DNA of 35,245 nucleotides from an uncultured Lentisphaerota bacterium (GTDB lineage: Bacteria; Verrucomicrobiota; Lentisphaeria; Oligosphaerales; CAITYL01): positions 1-35,245 of the forward strand of contig CAITSE010000271.1 of assembly GCA_903894975.1 (NCBI GenBank). The letters are read 5' to 3'. Position numbers and translations under genes: made by a program. Positions 25,227-33,676 of this stretch are shown here, piece by piece. Under the pieces are notes generated by a model that searched no databases, was not told where the DNA came from, and worked only from the letters and a program-made list of their open reading frames with translations. Within the stretch, counting starts at the first letter, position 1; each line of letters starts with the position of its first letter.

Positions 25227-26696
25227 ATGGAAGCAAGAGCCAAGCTCGTGCGCCGCAGCCTGGGAGTTCTGCTCCTCGGCGCGGCAACGGCCGGCGCGCA
25301 GGAACCTGTCAGCCAGGCGGATCTGATGAAAGTCATCGAAAACCAGACCGCCCAGCTCAACGCCCTGTCCCAGCGCCTGCAAAATCTGGAAACCACCCAG
25401 ACCCAGATGAAAACCGTGATGAAGGAGACCAACGAAGCCGTTTCCGACCAAAACAAAAAACTGGAGCAGAGCAGTTCGCTTCTCTCTCTCGGCAAAGGCA
25501 TCGACAACCTCAAGATCACCGGCGACCTGCGTCTGCGCTATGAGGCGCGTGATGTGCAAGTCCCGAACCGGGCCACCGGCACTGCGAGCGGCGACCGCAC
25601 CCGTATCCGCGACCGTTTCCGTCTCAACGGCGTCTGGACGAACAAGACGGAAGGCTGGGAAGTCGGCGCCGGGCTGGCCACCGGCAATGACCGGGCCGGA
25701 CGCAGCTCCAATTCCGATTGGGGCCGCCAGGGCGGCGACAACAACGTGTTCGATCACCAGGAAATCTGGCTCGACAACGCGTATGTCAAGCACAAGTTCG
25801 ACTACGAAGGCACGCCGGTCAGCCTGTTCGGCGGTCAGTTGGCGAAGAATCCCAATGTCTCCACCATTCTGACGTGGGACAATGACCTGCGGCCCACCGG
25901 CGTCGGCGCCCAGTACGGCGACCCGTACAGCAAGGATTACGCCGGCCCGATCTTCACGGCCGGAGCCTATGAAGTCGCCTACCTCAGCGACGGCAGCACC
26001 GTCAACGGGAAAAATGATTACTCCACCAAGGTCGACGACAACGTCTGGTGGTTCCCCGTCCAGGGCGGCTACAAGTACAAGGGCGAGAACAGCGACTTCC
26101 TTGCCATCGGCGGCTATCAGCACCTTAATGGCGCCTATCGCAACGCCGCCAACTGGTACAAGAACTCGCAAGTCCCGAACAATGCGTACGGCGGCGCCGA
26201 CACCGGCTACAAGTACGACATCCTGGAAACCTACCTGGAATACAAGACCACCTATGCCGGCTTTGAGCTCAAGCCCTACACCCATGTCGCCTACAACATG
26301 GGCGCCCAGGGGAACAAGACCCAGGGCGGCAACAAGGGCAAGGCCGCCAACAACCTTAGCACCGACCCCGGCGCCAGCGACAACAAGCTGGCTTGGATGC
26401 TCGGCATGGATGTCCGGCGCGGCAAGTGGACCCTTGGCTACGGCTACGCCTACATCGGCGCCGATGCCGTCTTCGGGCCGATGCGCGACAGTGACTTCGG
26501 CGAGACCGCCGGCCTGACCGACACCGACATCCAGGGGCATATCATCCGCCTCGGGTATGACATCACCAAGAATTGCAATGTCGGCGGTTCGTTGATGATG
26601 CTCCAGCGCAACAAGGGCGGCACGGCCACCAGGGCGGCGAATGCTGAAGCCGACAAGGCCGCGCTCGTGCAGCTCGACCTGAACTACAAATTCTGA
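25227..26696 (+). CDS. Putative outer-membrane porin with N-terminal coiled coil
   Basis: This 489-residue outer-membrane protein starts with a signal peptide (about residues 1-24, ending TAGA-QEPVS). A coiled coil with heptad-like Leu and Gln follows (about 30-90), which in such porins reaches to peptidoglycan or trimerises. Then comes a long series of amphipathic beta strands rich in Tyr, Gly and Asp, ending LNYKF, with the C-terminal aromatic recognised by the Bam machinery. It fits the putative porin family (Porin_5 type). AAGGAG lies 9 nt before the start. Its position before pstS and its Pho-box array suggest a phosphate- or organophosphate-permeable channel, by analogy with OprP/PhoE; no sequence relation to those is claimed. 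Confidence 0.82.
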   Translation: MEARAKLVRRSLGVLLLGAATAGAQEPVSQADLMKVIENQTAQLNALSQRLQNLETTQTQMKTVMKETNEAVSDQNKKLEQSSSLLSLGKGIDNLKITGDLRLRYEARDVQVPNRATGTASGDRTRIRDRFRLNGVWTNKTEGWEVGAGLATGNDRAGRSSNSDWGRQGGDNNVFDHQEIWLDNAYVKHKFDYEGTPVSLFGGQLAKNPNVSTILTWDNDLRPTGVGAQYGDPYSKDYAGPIFTAGAYEVAYLSDGSTVNGKNDYSTKVDDNVWWFPVQGGYKYKGENSDFLAIGGYQHLNGAYRNAANWYKNSQVPNNAYGGADTGYKYDILETYLEYKTTYAGFELKPYTHVAYNMGAQGNKTQGGNKGKAANNLSTDPGASDNKLAWMLGMDVRRGKWTLGYGYAYIGADAVFGPMRDSDFGETAGLTDTDIQGHIIRLGYDITKNCNVGGSLMMLQRNKGGTATRAANAEADKAALVQLDLNYKF

Positions 26697-26933
26697 CCCG
26701 CAGGCGCCGGGGCGGACCGTCCGCCCCGGACGAACCGCCAACTCGAAAATCCTTTCGCATGCGAGATCAAAAAACGACGGAGTTTGAACCCCGGCACCGC
26801 CTGAAGGCGGAACTCCGAACCCGGAGGGGCCGGCTCACGTTGGGAGTTCCCACTTCAGTGGGGGCTGTTTTCCCGTCGCGCAAGAGGTTCATGGAGTGGC
26901 GCAACCACGTTGCTACAAGATTCACACCGGTTT
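26697..26933. repeat. Hairpin-rich gap between porin and pstS
   Basis: A perfect 11-bp GC stem (26707-26717 with 26719-26729) follows the porin stop by 10 bp and could end its transcript, although no U-run follows. Farther on are CCGCC-TGAA-GGCGG at 26797-26810, an ACTCC/GGAG hairpin near 26815 and a CCCACT/AGTGGG hairpin near 26848-26860, all REP-like. A short open frame of 82 codons across this stretch is not protein-like. Confidence 0.55.
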
Positions 26934-26965
26934 TTAACCGGGGGCTAACAAATCGGGACTATCCT
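26934..26965 (+). promoter_or_regulatory. Pho-box-like promoter of pstS
   Basis: TTAAC (26934-26938), six bases, CTAAC (26945-26949), ten bases, TATCCT (26960-26965). The predicted start near 26972 gives a leader of about 32 nt with AGAGGA before the ATG at 27004. The layout is identical to the porin and pstC promoters. Confidence 0.65.
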
Positions 26966-27003
26966 GTTCTCATAACCTCCGTCAACCAAGAGGAACACCT
27001 CGC

Positions 27004-27984
27004 ATGAAAACTCTGACTCAACAGATTACGCTCACCGCCGCACTCGTTCTTGGCGCCGCCGCCCTCGGCCGTGCCGAAACTCCGATCCAGGTAGATCCGG
27101 GCCTCAAGGACTATGTGAAGGCCGAAGGCGTGGCCGGCAACCTGAGCAGCGTCGGCTCCGACACGTTGAACAACCTCATGACCTACTGGGCCGAGGGGTT
27201 CCGCAAGCTCTACCCGAACGTCAACATCCAAATCGAGGGCAAGGGCTCGGGCACTGCGCCGCCGGCGCTGATCGCGGGCACGGCCCAGCTCGGCCCGATG
27301 TCGCGCGAAATGAAGAAAGACGAAGTCACCGAGTTCGAGGGCACCTATGGATTTAAGCCGCTCAAGGTCAGCGTCTGCCTGGATTCGCTGGCGGTGTTTG
27401 TGCACCGGGACAATCCGGTGCCGTCCCTGACGCTCGAGCAGGTGGACGCCCTGTTTTCCAAGACCCGCAAGCGCGGCGCCAAGAGCGACATCCAGAGCTG
27501 GGGTTCGGCCGGGGTCACCGATCCGGCGTGGGTCTCCACTCCCGTCAGTCTCTACGGCCGTAATTCCGCCTCCGGAACGTATGGCTTCTTCAAGGAGCAC
27601 GTCCTGGCCAAGGGCGACTTCAAGGACACGGTCAAGGAGCAGCCCGGCTCGGCCTCCGTGGTCATGGGCATTACCGAGGATCGCGGCGGCGTTGGTTATT
27701 CCGGCATCGGTTACCGCACCTCCGGCGTCCGGGCCCTGCCCATTGCCGGCAAGGACGGCCAGCCTTATGAGCCGAACTACGCCAACGTCATCAGCGGCAA
27801 GTACCCGATCAGCCGCGCCCTGTACATCTATGTGGGGCGAAACCCCGGCAAGCCGATGGATCTGCTGACGAAGGAATTCCTCAAGTTCGTCCTCTCGAAG
27901 CAGGGCCAGGAAATCGTCGTCAAAGACGGTTACTACCCGTTCACCGCCGCGCAGGCGGAAAAGGTGGCCGCGATCTTGGAGTGA
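27004..27984 (+). CDS. pstS: Phosphate ABC transporter, periplasmic phosphate-binding protein
   Basis: This 326-residue periplasmic protein binds inorganic phosphate and delivers it to the PstC-PstA channel. A signal peptide (KTLTQQITLTAALVLGAAALGRA) is cleaved before ETPIQ; there is no lipobox Cys. Phosphate-binding landmarks are SSVGSDTL near the start of the mature part, GKGSGTAPPALIAGTAQLGPMSRE, and GRNSASGTYGFFKE. VGYSGIGYRT and the C-terminal SKQGQEIVVKDGYYP are also typical. It has its own Pho-box promoter and a strong terminator, so it is transcribed apart from pstC, which suits the excess of binding protein over permease usual in such systems. Confidence 0.95.
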   Translation: MKTLTQQITLTAALVLGAAALGRAETPIQVDPGLKDYVKAEGVAGNLSSVGSDTLNNLMTYWAEGFRKLYPNVNIQIEGKGSGTAPPALIAGTAQLGPMSREMKKDEVTEFEGTYGFKPLKVSVCLDSLAVFVHRDNPVPSLTLEQVDALFSKTRKRGAKSDIQSWGSAGVTDPAWVSTPVSLYGRNSASGTYGFFKEHVLAKGDFKDTVKEQPGSASVVMGITEDRGGVGYSGIGYRTSGVRALPIAGKDGQPYEPNYANVISGKYPISRALYIYVGRNPGKPMDLLTKEFLKFVLSKQGQEIVVKDGYYPFTAAQAEKVAAILE

Positions 27985-28013
27985 GGCGGCCTCCCTCCAA
28001 GAATGTGGGGAAA

Positions 28014-28052
28014 GCGCAACCGGGTCCTCACTGGATCGGGTTGCGTTTTTTT
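28014..28052 (+). terminator. Intrinsic terminator after pstS
   Basis: A GC-rich stem (GCGCAACC and GTCC on the left, GGAT and GGTTGCG on the right) with a short TCAC-type loop is followed by a run of seven T. It lies 30 bp after the pstS stop and separates pstS from pstC. Confidence 0.85.
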
Positions 28053-28097
28053 CATTTTTGCCACGAACGAACGCAAAGATCGCAAAGGATGATTTTT

Positions 28098-28184
28098 CTC
28101 ACGGAGGCACAGAGGCACGGAGAATGCCCGTTGGCCTTTGGTGGAAGCCCCTCTTTCATCACCGTGTCCCTGTGCCTCCGTGAG
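28098..28184. repeat. Inverted pair of an 8-base word (CACGGAGG) between pstS and pstC
   Basis: Bases 28098-28120 pair with 28162-28184; 21 of 23 positions are Watson-Crick and one more is G-T. The word is CACGGAGG/CACAGAGG in tandem. A single-arm CGCAAAGAT/CGCAAAGG word precedes it at about 28071-28088. The loop is 41 nt. Confidence 0.65.
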
Positions 28185-28196
28185 AGAAACGCATTA

Positions 28197-28250
28197 TTCA
28201 ACCATTCCTCACGGCGCGCTAATCCGGCGCTAACAATCGGGGGTCATGTT
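28197..28250 (+). promoter_or_regulatory. Array of Pho-box-like half-sites before pstC
   Basis: Half-sites TTCAA (28197), CTCAC (28208), CTAAT (28219) and CTAAC (28230) are spaced exactly 11 bp. Ten bases after the last comes CATGTT (28245-28250), a weak -10. A start near 28257 gives a leader of about 20 nt, which supports the ATG at 28277 over the upstream TTG at 28253. Confidence 0.65.
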
Positions 28251-28276
28251 GATTGCATCATGAACAGGATACACCC

Positions 28277-30502
28277 ATGACCCCGCGAGTCTTTCAACGG
28301 AACCGGCGCTGGGACCGGCTGGCGCGCTGGCTGATCTCCGTCGGCGGCGTCGGCGTGATCGGTTGCGTGGCCGTTATGCTGCTGCTGATCGTCTGGATGG
28401 CGCTGCCGCTGTTCGGGAAGCCGCATGCCACGGAAGTTGTTCCGGCCTTCACCGCGCCGGCGGGGACGCCGATCCTGGCCGTGGGCCTGGATGACAATGC
28501 CGAGGTCGGATTCACGCTCGGCGGCGACGGATTTTTCCAATTCCTTGAACTGCGCACCGGCGCCGTCACGGCCCGGGTGCCGGCCAGTCCGCGCGCCGGC
28601 AAGCCCGGGGTGAAATTGACCGGCGTGTCTGCCGGGCGTCATCTGGAATACGCCCTGGCTTGGGACGATGGTTCCTGGAGCCTGGTCCGCATCGCGTTCC
28701 GGTCAAGCTTTGAGACCGGGCGGCGGCAGATCCTGCACCAGGTCGAAATTCTGGCGGAAATGCCGGCGGCGGTCACGATGCCGGCCGGCGGCGCGGGACA
28801 GATGCGGGCCGGCGAGAAGGGCGGGGCTGTGCTGGTGTGGCTGGATCCGTCCGGCGCCACGTTCCAGGTTCGGCGCAGCGTGGTCAAGACCGACCTTCTG
28901 GGCAATGAAGAAACGGCGATGGCGACGTATGAAATTCCGGTTCCGGCCGGCAGCGTCACCGCATTTACCGTGGATCTGGCCGGCTCAACGCTCTACGCCG
29001 GCACGGCCGATGCGCGGCTCCTGCGCTGGAACCTGGGCGACGACCGGGCGGAACTGCTGGAGCAGGTGAGGGCGTTCGAGGACGGCCGCCGCATCACCGC
29101 GCTGGGATTGGTTTTCGGCGACGTTTCGCTGGCGGTCGGCGATGATCGCGGCGGGGTGAGCACCTGGATGCCGGTGGCGCTCTACGGCGAGGGCAGCAGC
29201 CGGCGGATGGAGCTCATCCACACTTTGGCCGCGCACGCCTCCCCCGTGGTTGAATTCCCCTTCGTACAATCCGGCAAGCAGCTCCTTAGCCGTTCGGCGG
29301 CCGGCCTGGTGCGGCTGGACCACATGACCAGCGAGCGCAAGCTGTTGACACTGCAGGGCAGCCAGTCCCTTGATGCCATCAATATTTCCAACCGCGGCGA
29401 TCATCTGCTGGCGCTGGACCGCAACGGCCTGTTGCACCTGTGGGATCTGGATGCGCCGCATGCCGAAATCTCTTGGAAAGTGCTGTTCGGTAAGGTTTGG
29501 TATGAGAACTACGACCGGCCGGCCTTGGTCTGGCAGTCGTCCGCCGCCAACGACGATGCCGAGCCCAAGTTCAGCTTTGTCCCGCTCATCTTCGGCAGTC
29601 TCAAGGCGACGTTTTACGCCTTGTTTTTTGCGGTGCCGCTGGCGTTGATGGGCGCGATTTACACCAGCCAGTTCACGACCCCGGAGGTCCGGGGCGTGGT
29701 CAAGCCGGCGGTGGAGATCATGGCGGCGGTGCCGTCGGTGGTGATCGGGTTTCTGGCGGCCCTGTGGTTGGCGCCGCGCGTGGAAACGGCGATCACGGGC
29801 GTCTTCCTGTTCGCGCTGATTTTGCCGGTGGCGTTCCTGCTGACCCTGGCTCTTTGGATGGCAATCCGGAACACGCGTCTGGCCAAGCGGGTGGGGCGCG
29901 GCTTCGAGTTCCTGCCGCTGATCCCGGTGCTGATTCTGGCCGGCGCCGCGGCGTTGGCGCTGGGGCCGGCGGTGGAGAAACTGCTGTTCGCAGGCGACTT
30001 CAAGCTGTGGCTGTTCCACACGGCCGGCCTGCGCTACGACCAGCGCAACAGTCTGATCATTGCGTTTGCTCTCGGATTTGCCGTGGTCCCGGTCATTTTT
30101 ACCATGGCCGAGGACGCGCTTTCCAATGTGCCGAACAATCTTAAGGCGGCGTCGCTGGCGTTGGGCGCGAGCCGGTGGCAGACGGTTTGGCGCGTGATTC
30201 TGCCGTCGGCCAGCCCCGGCGTGTTCGCGGCGGTCATCATCGGCTTCGGCCGCGCCGTGGGCGAGACCATGATCGTGCTCATGGCCACGGGCAACACTCC
30301 GATCCTCGACGCCAGTCCGTTCAACGGCATGCGCACGCTCTCGGCCAACATCGCTGTGGAAATTCCGGAGGCGCCCGCCGGCGGCACACTGTTCCGCCTG
30401 CTCTTCCTCTCCGCCGTACTCCTCTTTCTCCTGACGTCCGTGCTCAATACCGCCGCAGAACTCATCCGCCACCGGCTGCGGAAGAAATACGGGCAGTTCT
30501 GA
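28277..30502 (+). CDS. pstC: Phosphate ABC transporter permease, long PstC with periplasmic propeller-like insertion
   Basis: This 741-residue inner-membrane permease forms the phosphate channel with PstA. One membrane segment (about residues 15-42) is followed by a periplasmic insertion of about 385 residues with repeated strands (LLRWNLGDDRAELL, GLLHLWDLDAPHAEI) that look like WD40 or propeller blades. The transport domain begins at about 430. The cytoplasmic coupling loop that docks on PstB (ALSNVPNNLKAASLALGASRWQTVWRVILPSASPG) lies near 612-645. Classical PstC has only about 320 residues; the long form is known from pseudomonads and relatives. The ATG is preferred over an upstream TTG because AGGA and the predicted promoter fit it. 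Confidence 0.93.
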   Translation: MTPRVFQRNRRWDRLARWLISVGGVGVIGCVAVMLLLIVWMALPLFGKPHATEVVPAFTAPAGTPILAVGLDDNAEVGFTLGGDGFFQFLELRTGAVTARVPASPRAGKPGVKLTGVSAGRHLEYALAWDDGSWSLVRIAFRSSFETGRRQILHQVEILAEMPAAVTMPAGGAGQMRAGEKGGAVLVWLDPSGATFQVRRSVVKTDLLGNEETAMATYEIPVPAGSVTAFTVDLAGSTLYAGTADARLLRWNLGDDRAELLEQVRAFEDGRRITALGLVFGDVSLAVGDDRGGVSTWMPVALYGEGSSRRMELIHTLAAHASPVVEFPFVQSGKQLLSRSAAGLVRLDHMTSERKLLTLQGSQSLDAINISNRGDHLLALDRNGLLHLWDLDAPHAEISWKVLFGKVWYENYDRPALVWQSSAANDDAEPKFSFVPLIFGSLKATFYALFFAVPLALMGAIYTSQFTTPEVRGVVKPAVEIMAAVPSVVIGFLAALWLAPRVETAITGVFLFALILPVAFLLTLALWMAIRNTRLAKRVGRGFEFLPLIPVLILAGAAALALGPAVEKLLFAGDFKLWLFHTAGLRYDQRNSLIIAFALGFAVVPVIFTMAEDALSNVPNNLKAASLALGASRWQTVWRVILPSASPGVFAAVIIGFGRAVGETMIVLMATGNTPILDASPFNGMRTLSANIAVEIPEAPAGGTLFRLLFLSAVLLFLLTSVLNTAAELIRHRLRKKYGQF

Positions 30503-30825
30503 ACGGAAGTTGAACAGAAGGCGCAAAGACGCGAAGAGGGCGGATTTGTTATGGGAAAACGGAGTGTTCACCACGAAGTCACGAAGTTGGATCAAAGCTC
30601 TTTGCTGTACCGATGCGCCGCGTCCTTGGAGTGCTGGGGCTTGACCCAGCTTTCCCCGGCGGCGGAGCCGCCACTCCCAAGCGTGGTTGGCTCCCGCGCC
30701 GGGGGCGTAAGGTGGATCATCAGGCAGGAGGCCGGTTCCACCGGCGGGAAAAAGCGGCGTCAAGCCGCCGCCACTCCAAAGCGGCTCTGCCGCGGTACGG
30801 GCCGGTTACGAATCGCTGAGGCTGA
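30503..30825. repeat. pstC-pstA gap: two single-arm words and a 184-bp composite element (copy A)
   Basis: Bases about 30510-30538 hold an AACAGAAGGCGCAAAG word like that at 2605. Bases 30571-30587 hold a CCACGAAGT/CACGAAGT word. The composite element 30612-30795 begins with CTTGGAGTG and ends with CCACTCCAAAG in inverted order. Inside are several GGCGG/CCGCC hairpins. It is closely related to 32519-32706. No gene is seen. Confidence 0.65.
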
Positions 30826-32427
30826 ATGAAACCGTCAACCAACATCAAATCTCCCGGGTTCTGGCGGTTGGGCGAGCCGTTCGTCTGGCTGACGGGCGCG
30901 GCCATGGCGCTGGTGCTGATCCTGGCCGGCGGCATGCTCGTGGTGGTGGCGGGGAACGGTTTGGGCGTGTTCTGGCCTGCCCGGCTCGAACAGTTTGAGA
31001 TGAAGGACAAAACGGTTCTGCTTGGCGCCGTGACCCAGCGCAGTGCCGTCCGCAACGGCGTCGCCCACTCCCGGCTCCAGGTGAAGGTCGGCAACCGCGA
31101 CCTCTCCGGCGCCGACTTCCGCTGGATCGACGCGGACGCCGTGGCCCGCACTTCCGCTCCGCCGGACGCCCTGCTCGTGGAACGGCGCGAGTTCGGCGAT
31201 TTCCACGGCTTCCTGGTCCGCTCCGCCACGGCCGGCGGTGTCGATGGACTCCGTGCCGACTGGCTCAGGGTCCGGGCGGAGTTTGCGGGCGTCGCGGAAC
31301 TGGGGAAGGCCGTGTCCAAGATCAACGACCGCATGGAAGGCATCCGCCGCGACTTGCTACGCCTGCGTTACCGGAATGCCCCCGAGTCCGGCTCCGCCAT
31401 CCGCGGCTGCCTGGCGCGCCAGGCGGAACTCAAGGTCGAATTCGACCGGCTGGTTGCCGGGCAGACCCGGAGCCTGGAAGGACTGCGGCGGCACACGGCC
31501 ACGTTCCGGGATGCCGCCGGCCGCGAGAAGGAAATCCCGCTGACCGACATCGTCCGCTTCTGCCAACCCAATATCCTGGGGGTCGGCGGGAAAGCCGGAT
31601 GGTATCTGGAAAAAGTGTGGGAACTCTTTTTCGCCGAACCGCGCGAGGCCAACACCGAAGGCGGCCTCTTCCCGGCGATCATGGGGACCGTGATGATGGT
31701 TTTTCTGATGAGCCTGTTCAGTTTCCCCCTGGGCGTGGTCACCGCCGTCTACCTGCGGGAGTATGCCAGAGACGGCTGGTTGGTTCGCGTTGTGCGCATC
31801 GCGGTCAACAACCTGGCCGGCATTCCTTCCATCGTCTACGGCATCTTCGGGCTCGGGTTCTTCATCTACGGCGTCGGTTCAGGGTTGGACCGGCTGTTTT
31901 TCCCCGAGCGACTGCCGACGCCCACTTTCGGCACCGGCGGCATTCTTTGGGCGAGCCTGACCTTGGCGTTGCTGACTGTACCCGTGGTGATCGTGGCCAC
32001 GGAGGAGGCGCTGGGCGCCATTCCCGCGGGAGTCCGGCACGCGTCCCTGGCCCTGGGCGCGACCAAGCTCCAGACCCTGCTCCGGGTCCTGTTGCCGATG
32101 GCGTCGCCGGGGATCATGACCGGCTTCATCCTGGCCATGGCCCGCGCGGCGGGCGAGGTCGCTCCGCTCATGATCACCGGCGTGGTCAAGCTCGCGCCGG
32201 CCATGCCGTTGGACGGGAACTTCCCGTTCTTCCACGTCGATCGCAAGTTTATGCATCTCGGCTTCCACATCTACGACATCGGCTTTCAGTCACCCAACGT
32301 CGAGGCGGCCAAGCCCATGGTCTATGTCACGACCCTGCTGCTCCTGTTCATCGTCCTGCTCATGAGCAGCAGCGCCATTCTCCTCCGCAACCGCATGAAA
32401 AAACGCTACACCCTCGGTTCGTTCTAG
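30826..32427 (+). CDS. pstA: Phosphate ABC transporter permease, long PstA with periplasmic coiled-coil insertion
   Basis: This 533-residue partner of PstC has one N-terminal membrane segment (about 18-42), then about 230 periplasmic residues. These include a likely coiled coil (LGKAVSKINDRMEGIRRDLLRL to LEGLRRHTATF, about 160-230). The transport domain begins at about 280 (GTVMMVFLMSLFSFPLGVVTAVYLREY). The PstB-docking loop EALGAIPAGVRHASLALGATKLQTLLRVLLPMASPG lies at about 393-428. Ordinary PstA has about 290 residues, so the insertion matches the long PstC. It is separated from pstC by 323 bp of repeats without its own visible Pho box, so it probably depends on read-through. Confidence 0.93.
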   Translation: MKPSTNIKSPGFWRLGEPFVWLTGAAMALVLILAGGMLVVVAGNGLGVFWPARLEQFEMKDKTVLLGAVTQRSAVRNGVAHSRLQVKVGNRDLSGADFRWIDADAVARTSAPPDALLVERREFGDFHGFLVRSATAGGVDGLRADWLRVRAEFAGVAELGKAVSKINDRMEGIRRDLLRLRYRNAPESGSAIRGCLARQAELKVEFDRLVAGQTRSLEGLRRHTATFRDAAGREKEIPLTDIVRFCQPNILGVGGKAGWYLEKVWELFFAEPREANTEGGLFPAIMGTVMMVFLMSLFSFPLGVVTAVYLREYARDGWLVRVVRIAVNNLAGIPSIVYGIFGLGFFIYGVGSGLDRLFFPERLPTPTFGTGGILWASLTLALLTVPVVIVATEEALGAIPAGVRHASLALGATKLQTLLRVLLPMASPGIMTGFILAMARAAGEVAPLMITGVVKLAPAMPLDGNFPFFHVDRKFMHLGFHIYDIGFQSPNVEAAKPMVYVTTLLLLFIVLLMSSSAILLRNRMKKRYTLGSF

Positions 32428-32731
32428 CCAGATGATTCACCACGAAGTCACGAAGTCCGAGCGAAGGAAATTCTCCCATGAATAGATCACGTTCGGTTGT
32501 AATGAGTCCTCTTGCACGGATGCGGAGCATCTTTGGAGTGCGGTGGCTCGACACCGCTTTCCCCGGCGGCGCAGCCGCCTCTCCCACGCATGGCCAACTC
32601 CCGTACCTGGGCCGGAAGAGGGCGGAGCCATTACGCGGGAGGCCGGTTTCACCGGCGGGAAAAAGCGGCGTCAAGCCGCCGCACTCCAAAGCGGCGAGGA
32701 CGCCGCAATTACTGCAGGGAATCCACACGCC
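32428..32731. repeat. pstA-pstB gap: single-arm word and a 188-bp composite element (copy B)
   Basis: Bases 32440-32456 hold the same CCACGAAGT/CACGAAGT word as the previous gap. The element 32519-32706 has 13-bp perfect terminal inverted repeats, 32531-32543 and 32679-32691. It shares with copy A a CTTTCCCCGGCGGCG block and a long block running through CCGGCGGG, AAAAAGCGGCG and TCAAGCCGCCG, while the middle differs. No gene or Pho box is seen. Confidence 0.65.
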
Positions 32732-33517
32732 ATGAGCGATACTCCCCTCATCCTCCCCATCGAAAACCCGGTCCTGAAGGTGTCCGACCTGCACCTGTAC
32801 TACGGCGACAGCGAGGCGCTGCACGGGATCTCCATGGGCTTCCCGGCCCGGCAGGTCACGGCGCTGATCGGGCCGTCCGGCTGCGGCAAATCCACGCTCC
32901 TGCGCTGCCTGAACCGGATGAACGACCTGATCGAAGGTGTGCGCGTGACCGGCAGCCTGCAGCTGGACGACATCGAGATCAATGATCCCGCGCTGGATGT
33001 CATCGGCCTCCGCCGCCGCGTCGGCATGGTCTTTCAGAAATCGAATCCCTTCCCCAAGTCGGTCTACGAAAACGTGGTCTACGGTCTGCGCATCGCCGGC
33101 GTCGGCGACCGTGCGGTCCTGGACGAGGCGGTGGAGAAAAGCCTCCGCAGCGCCGGACTTTGGGACGAGGTCAAGGACCGGCTCGCCGAATCCGCCCTCG
33201 GTCTCTCCGGCGGGCAGATGCAGCGGCTCTGCATCGCCCGCGCCATCGCCGTGAACCCGGGAATCATTCTCATGGATGAACCGTGCTCCGCTTTGGACCC
33301 GCGTTCCACGGCCCGCGTCGAGGACCTGATCGTCGAGTTGCGCGAGAACTACACCATCATTATTGTCACCCACAACATGCAGCAGGCCGCGCGCGTCTCC
33401 GATCTCACCGCCTTCCTGTACGAAGGGCACCTGGTGGAATACGGTCCCACCAAGCGCCTCTTCACCAAGCCGTTGAGTCCGAAAACTGAAGACTACATCA
33501 CCGGAAGATTCGGATGA
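32732..33517 (+). CDS. pstB: Phosphate ABC transporter ATP-binding protein
   Basis: This 261-residue ATPase drives phosphate import through PstC-PstA. Walker A is GPSGCGKST (about 46-54), the Q-loop is [16 protein letters not shown] as in PstB, the signature is [16 protein letters not shown], Walker B is [14 protein letters not shown], and the H-loop is [16 protein letters not shown]. The signature carries Met where PstB usually has Gln (LSGGQQQRL), a mild change. Length and motifs are otherwise typical. The start at 32732 is the first Met that fits the PstB N-terminus; the AGGGA upstream is rather far (about 12 nt). phoU follows after a word-repeat pair. Confidence 0.96.
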   Translation: MSDTPLILPIENPVLKVSDLHLYYGDSEALHGISMGFPARQVTALIGPSGCGKSTLLRCLNRMNDLIEGVRVTGSLQLDDIEINDPALDVIGLRRRVGMVFQKSNPFPKSVYENVVYGLRIAGVGDRAVLDEAVEKSLRSAGLWDEVKDRLAESALGLSGGQMQRLCIARAIAVNPGIILMDEPCSALDPRSTARVEDLIVELRENYTIIIVTHNMQQAARVSDLTAFLYEGHLVEYGPTKRLFTKPLSPKTEDYITGRFG

Positions 33518-33530
33518 ATGAATACCAAAA

Positions 33531-33650
33531 GCGAACGTCGAACATCGAACGTTGAACGTCCAACGTCGAACCGAGGAATTCATACCTGATCCAAACTCGC
33601 AAGCTCCCCCATTCGATGTTCAGCGTTCAATGTTCAATGTTCAACGTTCG
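33531..33650. repeat. Inverted pair of the GAACGTC heptamer array, copy 2
   Basis: The left arm 33531-33570 is a tandem of 7-base units and is identical over 40 bases to the minus strand of 24006-23967. The right arm, about 33613-33652, carries related but diverged units (GAACATT, GAACGCT on the minus strand). The pair fills the gap between pstB and phoU. Confidence 0.75.
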
Positions 33651-33676
33651 TTTTCGTCTTTCCCCCGGAGGTTCCC

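Noticed and set aside
26759-27007. An 82-codon open frame before pstS
   Set aside because: It is made of REP-like hairpin sequence and the pstS promoter, overlaps the pstS start, and resembles no protein.
28253-28276. TTG start of pstC eight codons upstream
   Set aside because: It would lie at or before the predicted transcription start, while the ATG at 28277 has AGGA at good spacing.
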